Assembly (NCBI GenBank): GCA_036794395.1
Contig: DAIRGS010000227.1
Span: forward strand, 1-11,862
From: DASXMX01 sp036794395
Lineage (GTDB): Bacteria > Planctomycetota > Phycisphaerae > Tepidisphaerales > Tepidisphaeraceae
DNA: 11,862 nt
Reading direction: 5' to 3'
The translations under genes were made by a program, and so were the position numbers. How positions within the stretch are numbered: position 1 is the first letter of the stretch; each line of letters begins with the position of its first letter. Shown piece after piece: positions 1-7,219 of this stretch. Below the pieces are notes generated by a model that had not been told where the DNA came from, searched no databases, and saw nothing but the letters and a program-made list of their open reading frames with translations.

Positions 1-306
1 CGGCTGCCCCTCGCCATCATAACGTCGTTTGCCAAGAAAGACGGCCACACCCGGCCAGTGACATGGATAGTCCGGCTCTTGCAGGTTCGAAACTCACATC
101 CAGAAAAGCAGCGAGTCGAATGCCCTGAGTTCCCCCCAGCTCAATGCTCAATAACTCGCGAGAATAAGCAGCTATTTGGCTCCTTGCTTCGGTCCCGTCG
201 TTTTGTTGGGCGGCACACCCACCGCGCCATTTCACGCGTCGCCGTACGTGTTGGCGTAGGACCGCGCCCCCCGTTTACTGAAAACTCTCGCACACACGAA
301 TTCAAA
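1..306. other. Left-edge region with no confident gene; possible minus-strand fragment at 1-93
   Basis: No convincing gene is visible downstream of the DUF488 stop at 307. On the minus strand the frame covering 93 down to 1 is open to the window edge. It reads out a plausible protein-like stretch (GVAVFLGKRRYDGEGQP), but it is preceded by a TGA at 94-96 and has no ATG, only CTG (82-84) or an internal GTG as possible starts. It could be the beginning of a gene running off the left edge, a decayed gene, or chance. The plus-strand frame open from the edge through 555 has no recognisable motif and runs antisense into the DUF488 gene. No clear terminator for the minus-strand operon was found here. 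Confidence 0.3.
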
Positions 307-1104
307 TCATTTTTTCCTCTTGCTATTTCGGATTTTTTTAAGAGCCGAGCCTTTGTGCATCGCAAGGTGGTCGGTTTTGTTGCTTTTGATCAGGTATTGA
401 GGCTCCTCCTTCGACGCATGCACCGTGTATCCCTTGAATGGCATTTCCGAACTGATGCGCTTCTTGATCGTGCCGCGAACACGCCCGGCCTCGGAATTCC
501 ATTCCACCTGATCTCCCACTTTGAAATCGTGTATCATCGGGTTGGCCTCATGTAATGGTAGATCGGGAATGATCGCAGGGCCCTGGTATGAAAGTTTCCC
601 GTCAACCATCCTGGCCGCGGACGTATACGGGTGTTCCTGGACCTTATGGAGACCCAGGATGTGCAAAACCACGTGCCCTTTCGCCTTGAGCTGGTCGGCG
701 ATCATGGAGCGATGACAACGCCACCACAGAACTTCAGAGCACATGATAGCGGTGCGGCCATCGCAAGCTATTCTCAAAAGGCGATCGAGGCCGTCGCGGA
801 ACGGAAGGGTTTCCATGTAGTCCGCGTATCCGCGGAAGGAGGCGTTGCGCCAGAGGTTGTTATGCGAGTCGGGTTTGGCTGGCCGCCGGCCGCCAAGTTC
901 CACCAAATGTTCGTAGCGAATGCCAACATCGGCTAACGCCTGGGCCAACTCGGGTTTATTGAAGTGAGGAAAACGGCGCGAGCCGGGAAAATGCCGGACA
1001 TCCACCAGAATCTCGATCTGATGTTCGCGAAGCAGTTCTATGAACTGGGCGATGGTGTGGGTGGAGTGTCCGATCGTCCAGATTGTGGGCGGCGCGGGGG
1101 TCAT
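307..1104 (-). CDS. DUF488 family protein fused to a C-terminal DUF2945 (HVA1/Tudor-like) domain
   Basis: 265 residues. Residues 1 to about 185 match the DUF488 family: the opening TIGHST (9-14), DVR (35-37) followed by PxS, and the signature MCSEVLWWRCHRSMIAD with C122, E124 and C130-H131-R132. DUF488 proteins have no settled function; the conserved Cys/His/Arg suggest a catalytic or binding role. Residues 190-265 resemble the small DUF2945 'hypervirulence-associated, Tudor-like' domain (FKVGDQVEW, G(R)VRGTIKKR, YTVHASKEEPQYLIKS, AMHKGSALKKI) and end in a basic tail. DUF2945 is normally a stand-alone protein of about 70 residues, so the fusion is unusual. The start ATG overlaps the stop of the upstream cupin gene by 4 bp (ATGA), indicating translational coupling and last place in a three-gene operon. 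Domain calls are by motif recall, not a search; DUF488 is very sure, DUF2945 fairly sure. Confidence 0.9.
   Translation of the reverse strand: MTPAPPTIWTIGHSTHTIAQFIELLREHQIEILVDVRHFPGSRRFPHFNKPELAQALADVGIRYEHLVELGGRRPAKPDSHNNLWRNASFRGYADYMETLPFRDGLDRLLRIACDGRTAIMCSEVLWWRCHRSMIADQLKAKGHVVLHILGLHKVQEHPYTSAARMVDGKLSYQGPAIIPDLPLHEANPMIHDFKVGDQVEWNSEAGRVRGTIKKRISSEMPFKGYTVHASKEEPQYLIKSNKTDHLAMHKGSALKKIRNSKRKK
535..549 (-). promoter_or_regulatory. Internal Shine-Dalgarno and in-frame ATG before the DUF2945-like domain
   Basis: Within the DUF488-DUF2945 gene, codon 190 is ATG (535-537 on the plus strand). It is preceded on the minus strand by GAGG (546-549) with an 8-nt spacer, the ideal distance for ribosome binding. 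Initiation here would give a separate 76-residue DUF2945 protein from the same message. It may be a relic of two formerly separate genes or a functional internal start; the sequence cannot tell which. Confidence 0.4.
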
Positions 1105-1511
1105 GGCAATGGCGCAGTCGTGACGGCATCAAGGCAAATGGTTAGAAGCATCTGACTCTCCTCCCGTGCCACCACGTCGTGCTCGACCCCGGGGGCCAGC
1201 ACGAGCAGATGGCCGGCGGGGAGATCATGCGCCTGCCCTTCGGCCATCACCTGTAGTTGACCTTTGATTGTATGGATTGTCACGACCCCTTTCGCGCGAT
1301 GAGGCGCCAAGCGCGTGAGATGGCCGAAAAGGAACAGCGAAACCGAGAGGGGCCCACGTTTATATAACGTCTCCTGGCGGTGTCCGGCTTGGCCGGCATG
1401 GAGTTCCTGTTTGAGCCGCGTCGCCACCGCGTCCAGGTCGAACGCATGCTGCGGTGCCGCGAACCGTGGTTCGGGATGCGGTCGTAACCGCCCGGTTTTT
1501 TCATCTTCCAT
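1101..1511 (-). CDS. Small cupin-domain protein with degenerate metal-binding motif
   Basis: 136 residues with a cupin-like beta-barrel in the C-terminal two thirds. The second cupin motif is recognisable (LPAGHLLVLAPGVEHDVV, with P107-G108 and H111), and a glycine turn (IKGQLQVMAEGQ) precedes it. The usual HxH...E of the first motif is not present; only H71 and H80 lie in that area, so metal binding may be lost or altered. A predicted helix (about 25-40) precedes the barrel. No signal peptide or membrane segment, so probably cytosolic. It begins 15 bp after the stop of the molybdopterin oxidoreductase gene and overlaps the DUF488 start by ATGA, so it is the middle gene of the operon. A GGAA about 12 nt upstream is only a weak ribosome-binding site. 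Its role could be sensing or binding of a small ligand; the substrate is unknown. Confidence 0.8.
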   Translation of the reverse strand: MEDEKTGRLRPHPEPRFAAPQHAFDLDAVATRLKQELHAGQAGHRQETLYKRGPLSVSLFLFGHLTRLAPHRAKGVVTIHTIKGQLQVMAEGQAHDLPAGHLLVLAPGVEHDVVAREESQMLLTICLDAVTTAPLP

Positions 1512-1526
1512 GGTTTGAAATTTCCA

Positions 1527-3215
1527 TTAAATGTCAGCCATCGAGTCGAAGAATTCGTTGTCTTCCGCGTAGCCGCCCTCGCCCTTGTAGACGTGTTTCA
1601 CGTCTCTGGCGAACTCAATCGCCTCGATCCACTTGACCATTTTGAACCCAAGCTGCGTTTCGGCCCGTAACCGCAATGGGGCGCCATGCACTTCGTTGAG
1701 CGGCTGATCGTTCATTTGGTAGGCGAGCAGGGCCTGCGGGTGGCGCATGTTCTGGATCGAATGGCTATCGTAATACTGTCCACCGCCGGTGCCTTCGCTG
1801 AACGAATAAAACAGAACTGTCCGTGCTTCGGGCAGAGGACGCACCAACTTCATCAACTCGATCATTTGCAAGCCGCCCCACTGGGCGATGCCCGACCATC
1901 CCTGGATGCAATGGTGAAGTGTGATCTGCGTTTTCTCGCCCATTGCCTTAATTTCGTCCAGAGACAGCTCGACGGGCTTTTCAACCAGCCCGTAGATCCT
2001 CAGCCGGTAGTTCTTGTAGCCATCGGCGGCAAGCGCCTTCCATTTCTCGGAGGTAGGCATTCGCCCATTCGGCCAGAAAAAGGGCGAGATATCGGCCGGG
2101 GCATATTCAGCTCGCGGCGCGTGGCCGCTGAGCAGGACGCGAATCAGCGGATTCACCAGCGCATTGCCCACGCGCTGCACGGCTCGCGGGAACAGCCACG
2201 TTGCCCAGTTGGCCATGATATTCAGCAGAAGAAGGATGACCAGCCCGGCGATCCCGATGTACATCCCAAACCGCAAGCCGGTGTTTGTGCCGATCACGAT
2301 GTGATTCATGTTGCGGGCGAAACCGGTCAAGAGCACCATGGCTACGTGTGCGATGACGAATGCGACGTATGCGCACAGCAACAGGAAGTGAATGGAGCGG
2401 CCGACCTGCCGATTGCCGGGCAAACTGCGGTACCAGCTGAACCGATTGACCAGCGCCGGCGACATCGCCGGGCCGGTAAGGATCGAAAGCGGCGCCAGGA
2501 CGAAAATCACCCCGAAATAGCTCAATTGCTGAAGCGCGTTGTATTGGAAGAAACCGTTGGGCTCCGGCGGCAGGTGGAACGTGACGTAATGGACAAACAC
2601 CGCCCAAGCCTCGGGGAAGATGCGCCACGAAGTAGGCACGATTCTCCGCCAGTGAGTCGTGGCGAACAAAAGAGTGATGTAGATTGCGCCGTTAACCACC
2701 CAGAAAAGCGCACTGACAAAGTGCCAGTGCCGGGCCAACCCCAGTGTGTGGCGGCCGCCGGGAAGCCCGATCCAAGGCGTCAAATACCGCGCGTCGTCCT
2801 TTGCGGTATAGAGCCGGTCCAGCGGCACTTGTACTGGCGTAAAACGAATCCATTCGGTCCCGGGGGTGCAATGAACGTTCCAATAGAGACGCGGGTGATC
2901 CATCAGAATCTGAACGCCGCTGCGAACCAGCAACACCATGAACAGAAGATTCACATAGTGGGTCATGCGAATCCATGCGGCAAAACCGTAGGGCTGCGTC
3001 GCTGACTCCGGGGTGAAATGTGTGCTCGCGGGAATCATCGGTAGACCGAATAGTGCCCATTGCGCGTAAGCCGCGATTAACAGCGCTGCGAAAACCGTCA
3101 TTAACGGCAGCGATGTTGTGAACCGGATGCGGATCGGAATGAGCATCCCGCATTGCTTGCCGGATGTCGGCGAAACGGATCGTTCATCTGCATTTGGCGC
3201 ATGGACCGGAAACAT
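1527..3215 (-). CDS. Fused cytochrome b561-like membrane domain and molybdopterin-dependent (sulfite oxidase-fold) oxidoreductase
   Basis: 562 residues. The N-terminal part has about six hydrophobic segments (near 37-60, 79-104, 165-186, 228-250, 274-298 and 317-341) with histidines in or beside them (H86, H163/H165, H276, H290) that could bind heme b, as in cytochrome b561/formate dehydrogenase gamma-type subunits. Residues about 375-562 form an oxidoreductase molybdopterin-binding domain: LHHCIQGWSGIAQWGG supplies the likely molybdenum ligand C436, and VHGAPLRLRAETQLGFKMVKWIEAIEF is the conserved end of the sulfite oxidase/MsrP fold. Usually such a catalytic subunit and its heme b anchor are separate proteins (as MsrP and MsrQ), so this is a one-polypeptide version; the true substrate cannot be read from sequence. 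The start at 3215 is favoured because AGGAAG lies 10 nt upstream; an ATG at 3146 lacks this. First gene of a minus-strand operon with the cupin and DUF488 genes. Confidence 0.9.
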   Translation of the reverse strand: MFPVHAPNADERSVSPTSGKQCGMLIPIRIRFTTSLPLMTVFAALLIAAYAQWALFGLPMIPASTHFTPESATQPYGFAAWIRMTHYVNLLFMVLLVRSGVQILMDHPRLYWNVHCTPGTEWIRFTPVQVPLDRLYTAKDDARYLTPWIGLPGGRHTLGLARHWHFVSALFWVVNGAIYITLLFATTHWRRIVPTSWRIFPEAWAVFVHYVTFHLPPEPNGFFQYNALQQLSYFGVIFVLAPLSILTGPAMSPALVNRFSWYRSLPGNRQVGRSIHFLLLCAYVAFVIAHVAMVLLTGFARNMNHIVIGTNTGLRFGMYIGIAGLVILLLLNIMANWATWLFPRAVQRVGNALVNPLIRVLLSGHAPRAEYAPADISPFFWPNGRMPTSEKWKALAADGYKNYRLRIYGLVEKPVELSLDEIKAMGEKTQITLHHCIQGWSGIAQWGGLQMIELMKLVRPLPEARTVLFYSFSEGTGGGQYYDSHSIQNMRHPQALLAYQMNDQPLNEVHGAPLRLRAETQLGFKMVKWIEAIEFARDVKHVYKGEGGYAEDNEFFDSMADI

Positions 3216-3565
3216 GAGTAACCGTCTTCCTGAGCTTCTTGTGGGCAGACCCTCGCGTGGCCCTAATCCTTGTTCCGCCAGCTACGAAAATTCGACCCGT
3301 TTTTGAGCCATTCCCTTCGCCGTCAACCAACCTCTAAACGGTGACGACGTGGAACTCCAAGTAATTCTCATTGGCGGCATCTGCCGGTGTTCCTGCTGAC
3401 CTGTCGAATCGCCACCGAAAATTCAAATCTCATCAGTAGTCGCATATTCGGGCGGATTGGGTAAGGTGAAAACCGGCTCGGCAGGATTTGAGCTTGATGT
3501 GGCGAAGAAGGGCCAACCCGGTGGCGACAACGCATAGAGCCTTCATTGTGTAAACTGGAACCACC
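3216..3565. other. Divergent intergenic region (350 bp)
   Basis: Separates the minus-strand molybdopterin oxidoreductase operon from the plus-strand PVC-type cytochrome gene, so it should hold both promoters. I found no hexamer pair good enough to call. TAAACT at 3551-3556 is a weak -10-like match but lies only 9 bp before the cytochrome ATG. No convincing coding sequence, tRNA or strong hairpin was seen. Confidence 0.6.
3226..3231 (-). promoter_or_regulatory. Ribosome-binding site of the molybdopterin oxidoreductase
   Basis: AGGAAG read on the minus strand, 10 nt before the ATG at 3215. It supports that start over the in-frame ATG at 3146, which has no comparable sequence upstream. Confidence 0.5.
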
Positions 3566-6559
3566 ATGCGTCACACCTGCTGCCACATTCCAATTGTCGG
3601 TCTCCTCTTCATGTTTGCGCTGCCCCCGCTCCCGGCTCGGGCACAAGGCCCCGTGCCAACGCGCGAGGCGGCTGCGCGCATGACCGTGCCGGACGGTTTT
3701 TCCGCGACTCTTTTTGCGGGTGATCCGGATATCGTTCAGCCTATCGCTTTCACATTCGATGATCGGGGCCGGTTGTGGGTTGCGGAATGCATCAGCTATC
3801 CACAGTGGGATCAGAGCGGCTCACTCAGTGGCCACGATCGCATCGTCATTCTGGAAGACACCACCGGCAGCGGGCGTTTCGATAAAAAGACTGTCTTTGC
3901 GGACAACCTGGCGAATCTCACGGGGCTGGAGATCGGCTTTGGTGGGGTTTTCGTTTGCTCGTCGCCGCATCTTCTGTTCATTCCGGTGAAGGACCTGAAC
4001 GCCGACGCGCCCAAGCCTGCCGGGCCGCCACAAGTGCTGCTGGATGGGTGGAACATCAAGGAAGCTCAACACAATATTTTCAATCGACTGACGTGGGGGC
4101 CGGATGGCTGGCTCTGGGGCCTGAACGGCATTCAGTCGCGATCGCTTGTGGGTGCGCCGGCAGCACCCAATTCCCAACGAACCTATATCGATTGCGGCGT
4201 GTGGCGATTTCATCCGCAGACGCACGCGTTCGAAGTCGTCGCCCACGGAACGACCAACCCGTGGGGTCTGGACTTCGACGACTATGGCCAGGCGTTTATC
4301 CCCAACTGCGTCATCAATCATCTCTGGCACATTGTCCCCGGCGGTCACTACCAACGCATGAGCGACCACGGCCCCGATGATTTCCCATATGTCTATACAC
4401 CCATGGGTCCCTGCGCCGATCATTTCCATTTCCTTGGCAAGTGGACGGACGTTCGCGTCGGCCCCAATAAAAACCTGGACGTCGGTGGTGGCCACGCCCA
4501 TGTCGGAGCCATGGTTTACCTCGGCGATAACTGGCCGGACGCGTACCGCAATTCGATCTTCATGTGCAATTTGCATGGTCATCGCGTCAATCGGGACGTG
4601 CTTGTGCAGAACGGATCGGGCTATGTCGGACACCATGCCGCCGATTTCCTGCTGGCCAACGATGAGTGGTTTCGTGGGCTGAACGTAGCCTACGGGCCGG
4701 ATGGCGGGGTCTATATTTCGGATTGGTCCGATACCGGCGAATGCCATAATCTCATTGAGGTTGATCGCACGAACGGGCGGATCTTCAAGATCACCTATGG
4801 AAAGCCGACGCCGGTGAAGGCGAACCTTGCCAGCCTTTCGGACTTGGAACTTGTGCATCTTCAATTGCACAAGAATGATTGGTTTGTCCGACATAGCCGC
4901 CGTCTTCTTCAGGAGCGATTTGTCGCCGGTAAGCTCGACCCCGCAGCCCGCCCAGCTCTGGCGGCAATTCTCCATGACAACCCTGACGTGACGCGTAAGC
5001 TTCGAGCCGTGTGGGCGCTGCATGGTACCGGCGGGTTGGAGCTGGGGCAGAAGGTGGAACTGCTTGGCGGTTCCGAAGAATACTTGCGGAACTGGGGCGT
5101 GCGTCTGTCACTTGAAAAAGGTGAGCCCGAACCGGCATTGCTTGGCACGATGGCAAAACTTGCTGATGCGGATCCTTCTCCGGTCGTGCGCGTGGCCCTG
5201 GCGTCGGGCCTACAGCGGCTGCCGATCGAAAAGCGCGCGCCGATCATTGCCGGGTTAATCCGGCATTCAGAGGACGCAACCGATGCCAATCTGCCTTTGA
5301 TGGTCTGGTACGGGATTGCCCCGACGGTTGGCAATAATGCAAAGCGCGCGGCAGAACTCATCACAGCCGCCAAGATTCCCCTGGTGAGAAAATACATCGC
5401 GCGAATTGTGGCAAGCTCCGAAGATCCTGATGTGCGTCCGATCGTCGAATTGCTCTCAGCGGCCACCACGAATGCCGATGCCAGGAATCTTGACATATTG
5501 CAGGGACTGCACGAAGGGTTCCAAGGCCGCCGGCATGTTGCAATGCCGCCCCAGTGGCCGGGGGCCTATGCAACGCTTTCGAAAGGCAAAGACCAGGCGG
5601 TGCAAAGTGCGGCAGCCGAGCTGGGGGTTGTCTTTGGAGACGAAGCCGCACTGGCCTATTTGCGTACAACCGCCTCCGACTCCACGCGACCGCAGCTTGC
5701 AAGGGAATCCGCACTTCGCGCTCTGGTCGATGCCCGCGATGCTCAGTCTGTGCCTCTTCTGAAAAGTCTTGTGAACGAGCCTGCACTGCGCGGCGTTTCG
5801 ATCAAATTGCTCGCCGACTCCAATGACCCTGCGACAGCGCAGGTACTTCTTCGAAGCTATAGATCGTTAACTGATGAGCAGAAACACGACGCGGTGGCAG
5901 CGCTGGCGTCGCGGTCTTCCTCGGCGATGGCGTTGCTGGCCGCGATTGGATCGGGAGCCGTGCCCGGCACGGATTTGTCATCGTATAACCTCAGGCAGTT
6001 GGATGGCCTCAAAGACGCCGCCGTCAACCGTAAACTGCTGGAGGTGTGGGGTACGCACCGGGCCACCGACCGCACAAAAACACAAATCATCGCATCGCTG
6101 AAGGCGGGCCTGACGGCGCCATCCCAACAGCCGGGCAACCCCTCATATGGACGCGCCCTCTTTGCCAAAAGCTGCGCGACTTGCCATACCCTTTTCGATG
6201 CTGGTGGAAATGTGGGACCCAATCTGACCGGCGCACAGCGATCGAGCATCGATTATCTGCTCGTGAACATCGTGGACCCCAGCGCCATCGTCGCCAGGGA
6301 GTATTTGATGACGACGGTGCGGACAAAAGATGGCCGTCTGGTCGACGGGATCGTCGTGGACTCCAACATCAACGCCGTCACGCTGCGCACGCCAACTGGC
6401 GATGCGCGCATTCCACGCAACGAGATCGACGCACTGAAGACCTCCAATCTCTCGATGATGCCAGAAGGCCTACTCGAGGCGTTGAAGCCGAGCGAAGTTC
6501 GCGACCTTTTCGCCTATCTGCAAAGCCAGACCCAGGTTTCGCTACTAGTCGAGCATTAA
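3566..6559 (+). CDS. Secreted PVC-type dehydrogenase/cytochrome c protein (beta-propeller, HEAT-like repeats, heme-binding C-terminus)
   Basis: 997 residues. A signal peptide is visible (hydrophobic 9-21, likely cleavage after ARA near residue 26), so the protein is exported. Residues about 35-410 form a PVC-type membrane-bound dehydrogenase (soluble glucose/sorbosone dehydrogenase-like beta-propeller) domain, with GFSATLFAGDPDIVQPIAF, DDRGRLWVAE, and later GTTNPWGLDFDDYGQAF and AYGPDGGVYISDWSDTGECHN. Residues about 420-840 are helical HEAT-like repeats. Residues about 855-990 are a class I cytochrome c domain of the PVC type: heme attachment C870-A-T-C873-H874, GGNVGPNLTG, the DPSAIVAREYL segment, and M964/M965 in MMPEGLL as the likely distal iron ligand. 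Such proteins are abundant in Planctomycetes and Verrucomicrobia and are thought to oxidise sugars or related substrates in the periplasm, but few have been tested. A weak GGAA lies 5 nt before the ATG. The gene stands alone in its orientation; its neighbour at 6609 converges on it. Confidence 0.95.
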   Translation: MRHTCCHIPIVGLLFMFALPPLPARAQGPVPTREAAARMTVPDGFSATLFAGDPDIVQPIAFTFDDRGRLWVAECISYPQWDQSGSLSGHDRIVILEDTTGSGRFDKKTVFADNLANLTGLEIGFGGVFVCSSPHLLFIPVKDLNADAPKPAGPPQVLLDGWNIKEAQHNIFNRLTWGPDGWLWGLNGIQSRSLVGAPAAPNSQRTYIDCGVWRFHPQTHAFEVVAHGTTNPWGLDFDDYGQAFIPNCVINHLWHIVPGGHYQRMSDHGPDDFPYVYTPMGPCADHFHFLGKWTDVRVGPNKNLDVGGGHAHVGAMVYLGDNWPDAYRNSIFMCNLHGHRVNRDVLVQNGSGYVGHHAADFLLANDEWFRGLNVAYGPDGGVYISDWSDTGECHNLIEVDRTNGRIFKITYGKPTPVKANLASLSDLELVHLQLHKNDWFVRHSRRLLQERFVAGKLDPAARPALAAILHDNPDVTRKLRAVWALHGTGGLELGQKVELLGGSEEYLRNWGVRLSLEKGEPEPALLGTMAKLADADPSPVVRVALASGLQRLPIEKRAPIIAGLIRHSEDATDANLPLMVWYGIAPTVGNNAKRAAELITAAKIPLVRKYIARIVASSEDPDVRPIVELLSAATTNADARNLDILQGLHEGFQGRRHVAMPPQWPGAYATLSKGKDQAVQSAAAELGVVFGDEAALAYLRTTASDSTRPQLARESALRALVDARDAQSVPLLKSLVNEPALRGVSIKLLADSNDPATAQVLLRSYRSLTDEQKHDAVAALASRSSSAMALLAAIGSGAVPGTDLSSYNLRQLDGLKDAAVNRKLLEVWGTHRATDRTKTQIIASLKAGLTAPSQQPGNPSYGRALFAKSCATCHTLFDAGGNVGPNLTGAQRSSIDYLLVNIVDPSAIVAREYLMTTVRTKDGRLVDGIVVDSNINAVTLRTPTGDARIPRNEIDALKTSNLSMMPEGLLEALKPSEVRDLFAYLQSQTQVSLLVEH

Positions 6560-6608
6560 GCCGGATCAGCGGCATTCCGTGCAATTACGAAACCCACGAC
6601 ACTTTCAC

Positions 6609-7070
6609 TCATTCGTCACGAGGAACAACACGCTGATTCGATGGCGACGCGACATGTTTCAATCGCCTGTTGAATTTCGGATACAAAGCCGGGTTGAGGA
6701 ACTGCTTTACATGGCCAAACGCGCCGATGCCCGGCCACACCTTGCGCATCGCCTCAATGTCCAGGGGATCGAACGTGCGGATCGAATCGACGTCGAAGTG
6801 GAGCGCGCCGCTGTAGCCGCGGATCGGTCGATCAAATTTCTCATCGCTACGGAATACCGCGCTGGCAATGACGCGAGCCTGAAATTGAAACAACACAACC
6901 GTGCCCGGCACGGCGCTCAGCCCCGCTGACGGATATCGGTATCGCCCCTTCAGCGCGGGCAGGGCGCGGAGAAAACACTCCTTCTGCACTTGCTCGATGC
7001 TTCGGCCGCGAAAACCCTCGGCCTTGTCGCTCATCGGCAGAATTCGAATCGTGGGAACTTCATGTCGCAT
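6609..7070 (-). CDS. Conserved-looking hypothetical protein, possibly PUA/EVE-like fold
   Basis: 153 residues; not recognised as a named family. Its make-up argues for a real gene: a central beta-strand-like block (PGTVVLFQFQARVIASAVF, 55-73), then GALHFDVDSIRTFDPLDIEAMRKVWP (88-113) and FGHVKQFLNPALYPKFNRRL (119-137). The order 'PG-hydrophobic strand-strand, then a short helix and F/Y-rich tail' recalls small PUA-like/EVE/ASCH domains that bind modified bases or RNA, but this is only a resemblance. No signal peptide or membrane segment. No good ribosome-binding sequence precedes either the ATG at 7070 or the in-frame ATG at 7034, so the start is uncertain. It converges on the cytochrome gene (49 bp apart) and diverges from the desaturase gene. 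Confidence 0.7.
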   Translation of the reverse strand: MRHEVPTIRILPMSDKAEGFRGRSIEQVQKECFLRALPALKGRYRYPSAGLSAVPGTVVLFQFQARVIASAVFRSDEKFDRPIRGYSGALHFDVDSIRTFDPLDIEAMRKVWPGIGAFGHVKQFLNPALYPKFNRRLKHVASPSNQRVVPRDE

Positions 7071-7219
7071 AATCAGCCGCGATCATACCAGGCGACCTGA
7101 ACCGTCTGCCGGTAAACGGCGAAAATGGGCGAGAAATCGAGGGCGGCGTGTAGGTCGTTGCGAGTTCCGGATACACTACTCAAAGAGCCCTCCGGCCCGC
7201 GTGAAACCTGAATCGAAGA

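Noticed and set aside
58..555. Plus-strand frame of 165 codons, open from the left edge
   Set aside because: No motif, and its 3' half is antisense to the DUF488-DUF2945 gene.
1686..3005. Plus-strand open frame of 439 codons antisense to the molybdopterin oxidoreductase
   Set aside because: Its translation is rich in R, H, Q, P and D with no family motif; the opposite strand encodes a clear cytochrome b/molybdopterin protein. It is a product of codon bias in GC-rich DNA.
3821..5023. Minus-strand open frame of 400 codons antisense to the PVC-type cytochrome gene
   Set aside because: No recognisable domain, and it lies wholly within a strongly supported gene on the other strand.
6560..6608. 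Terminator between the convergent cytochrome and 153-residue genes
   Set aside because: No stable hairpin with a T-run could be found in the 49 bp.
7071..7219. Promoters in the divergent gap before the desaturase
   Set aside because: No convincing -35/-10 pair on either strand, so no site is called.
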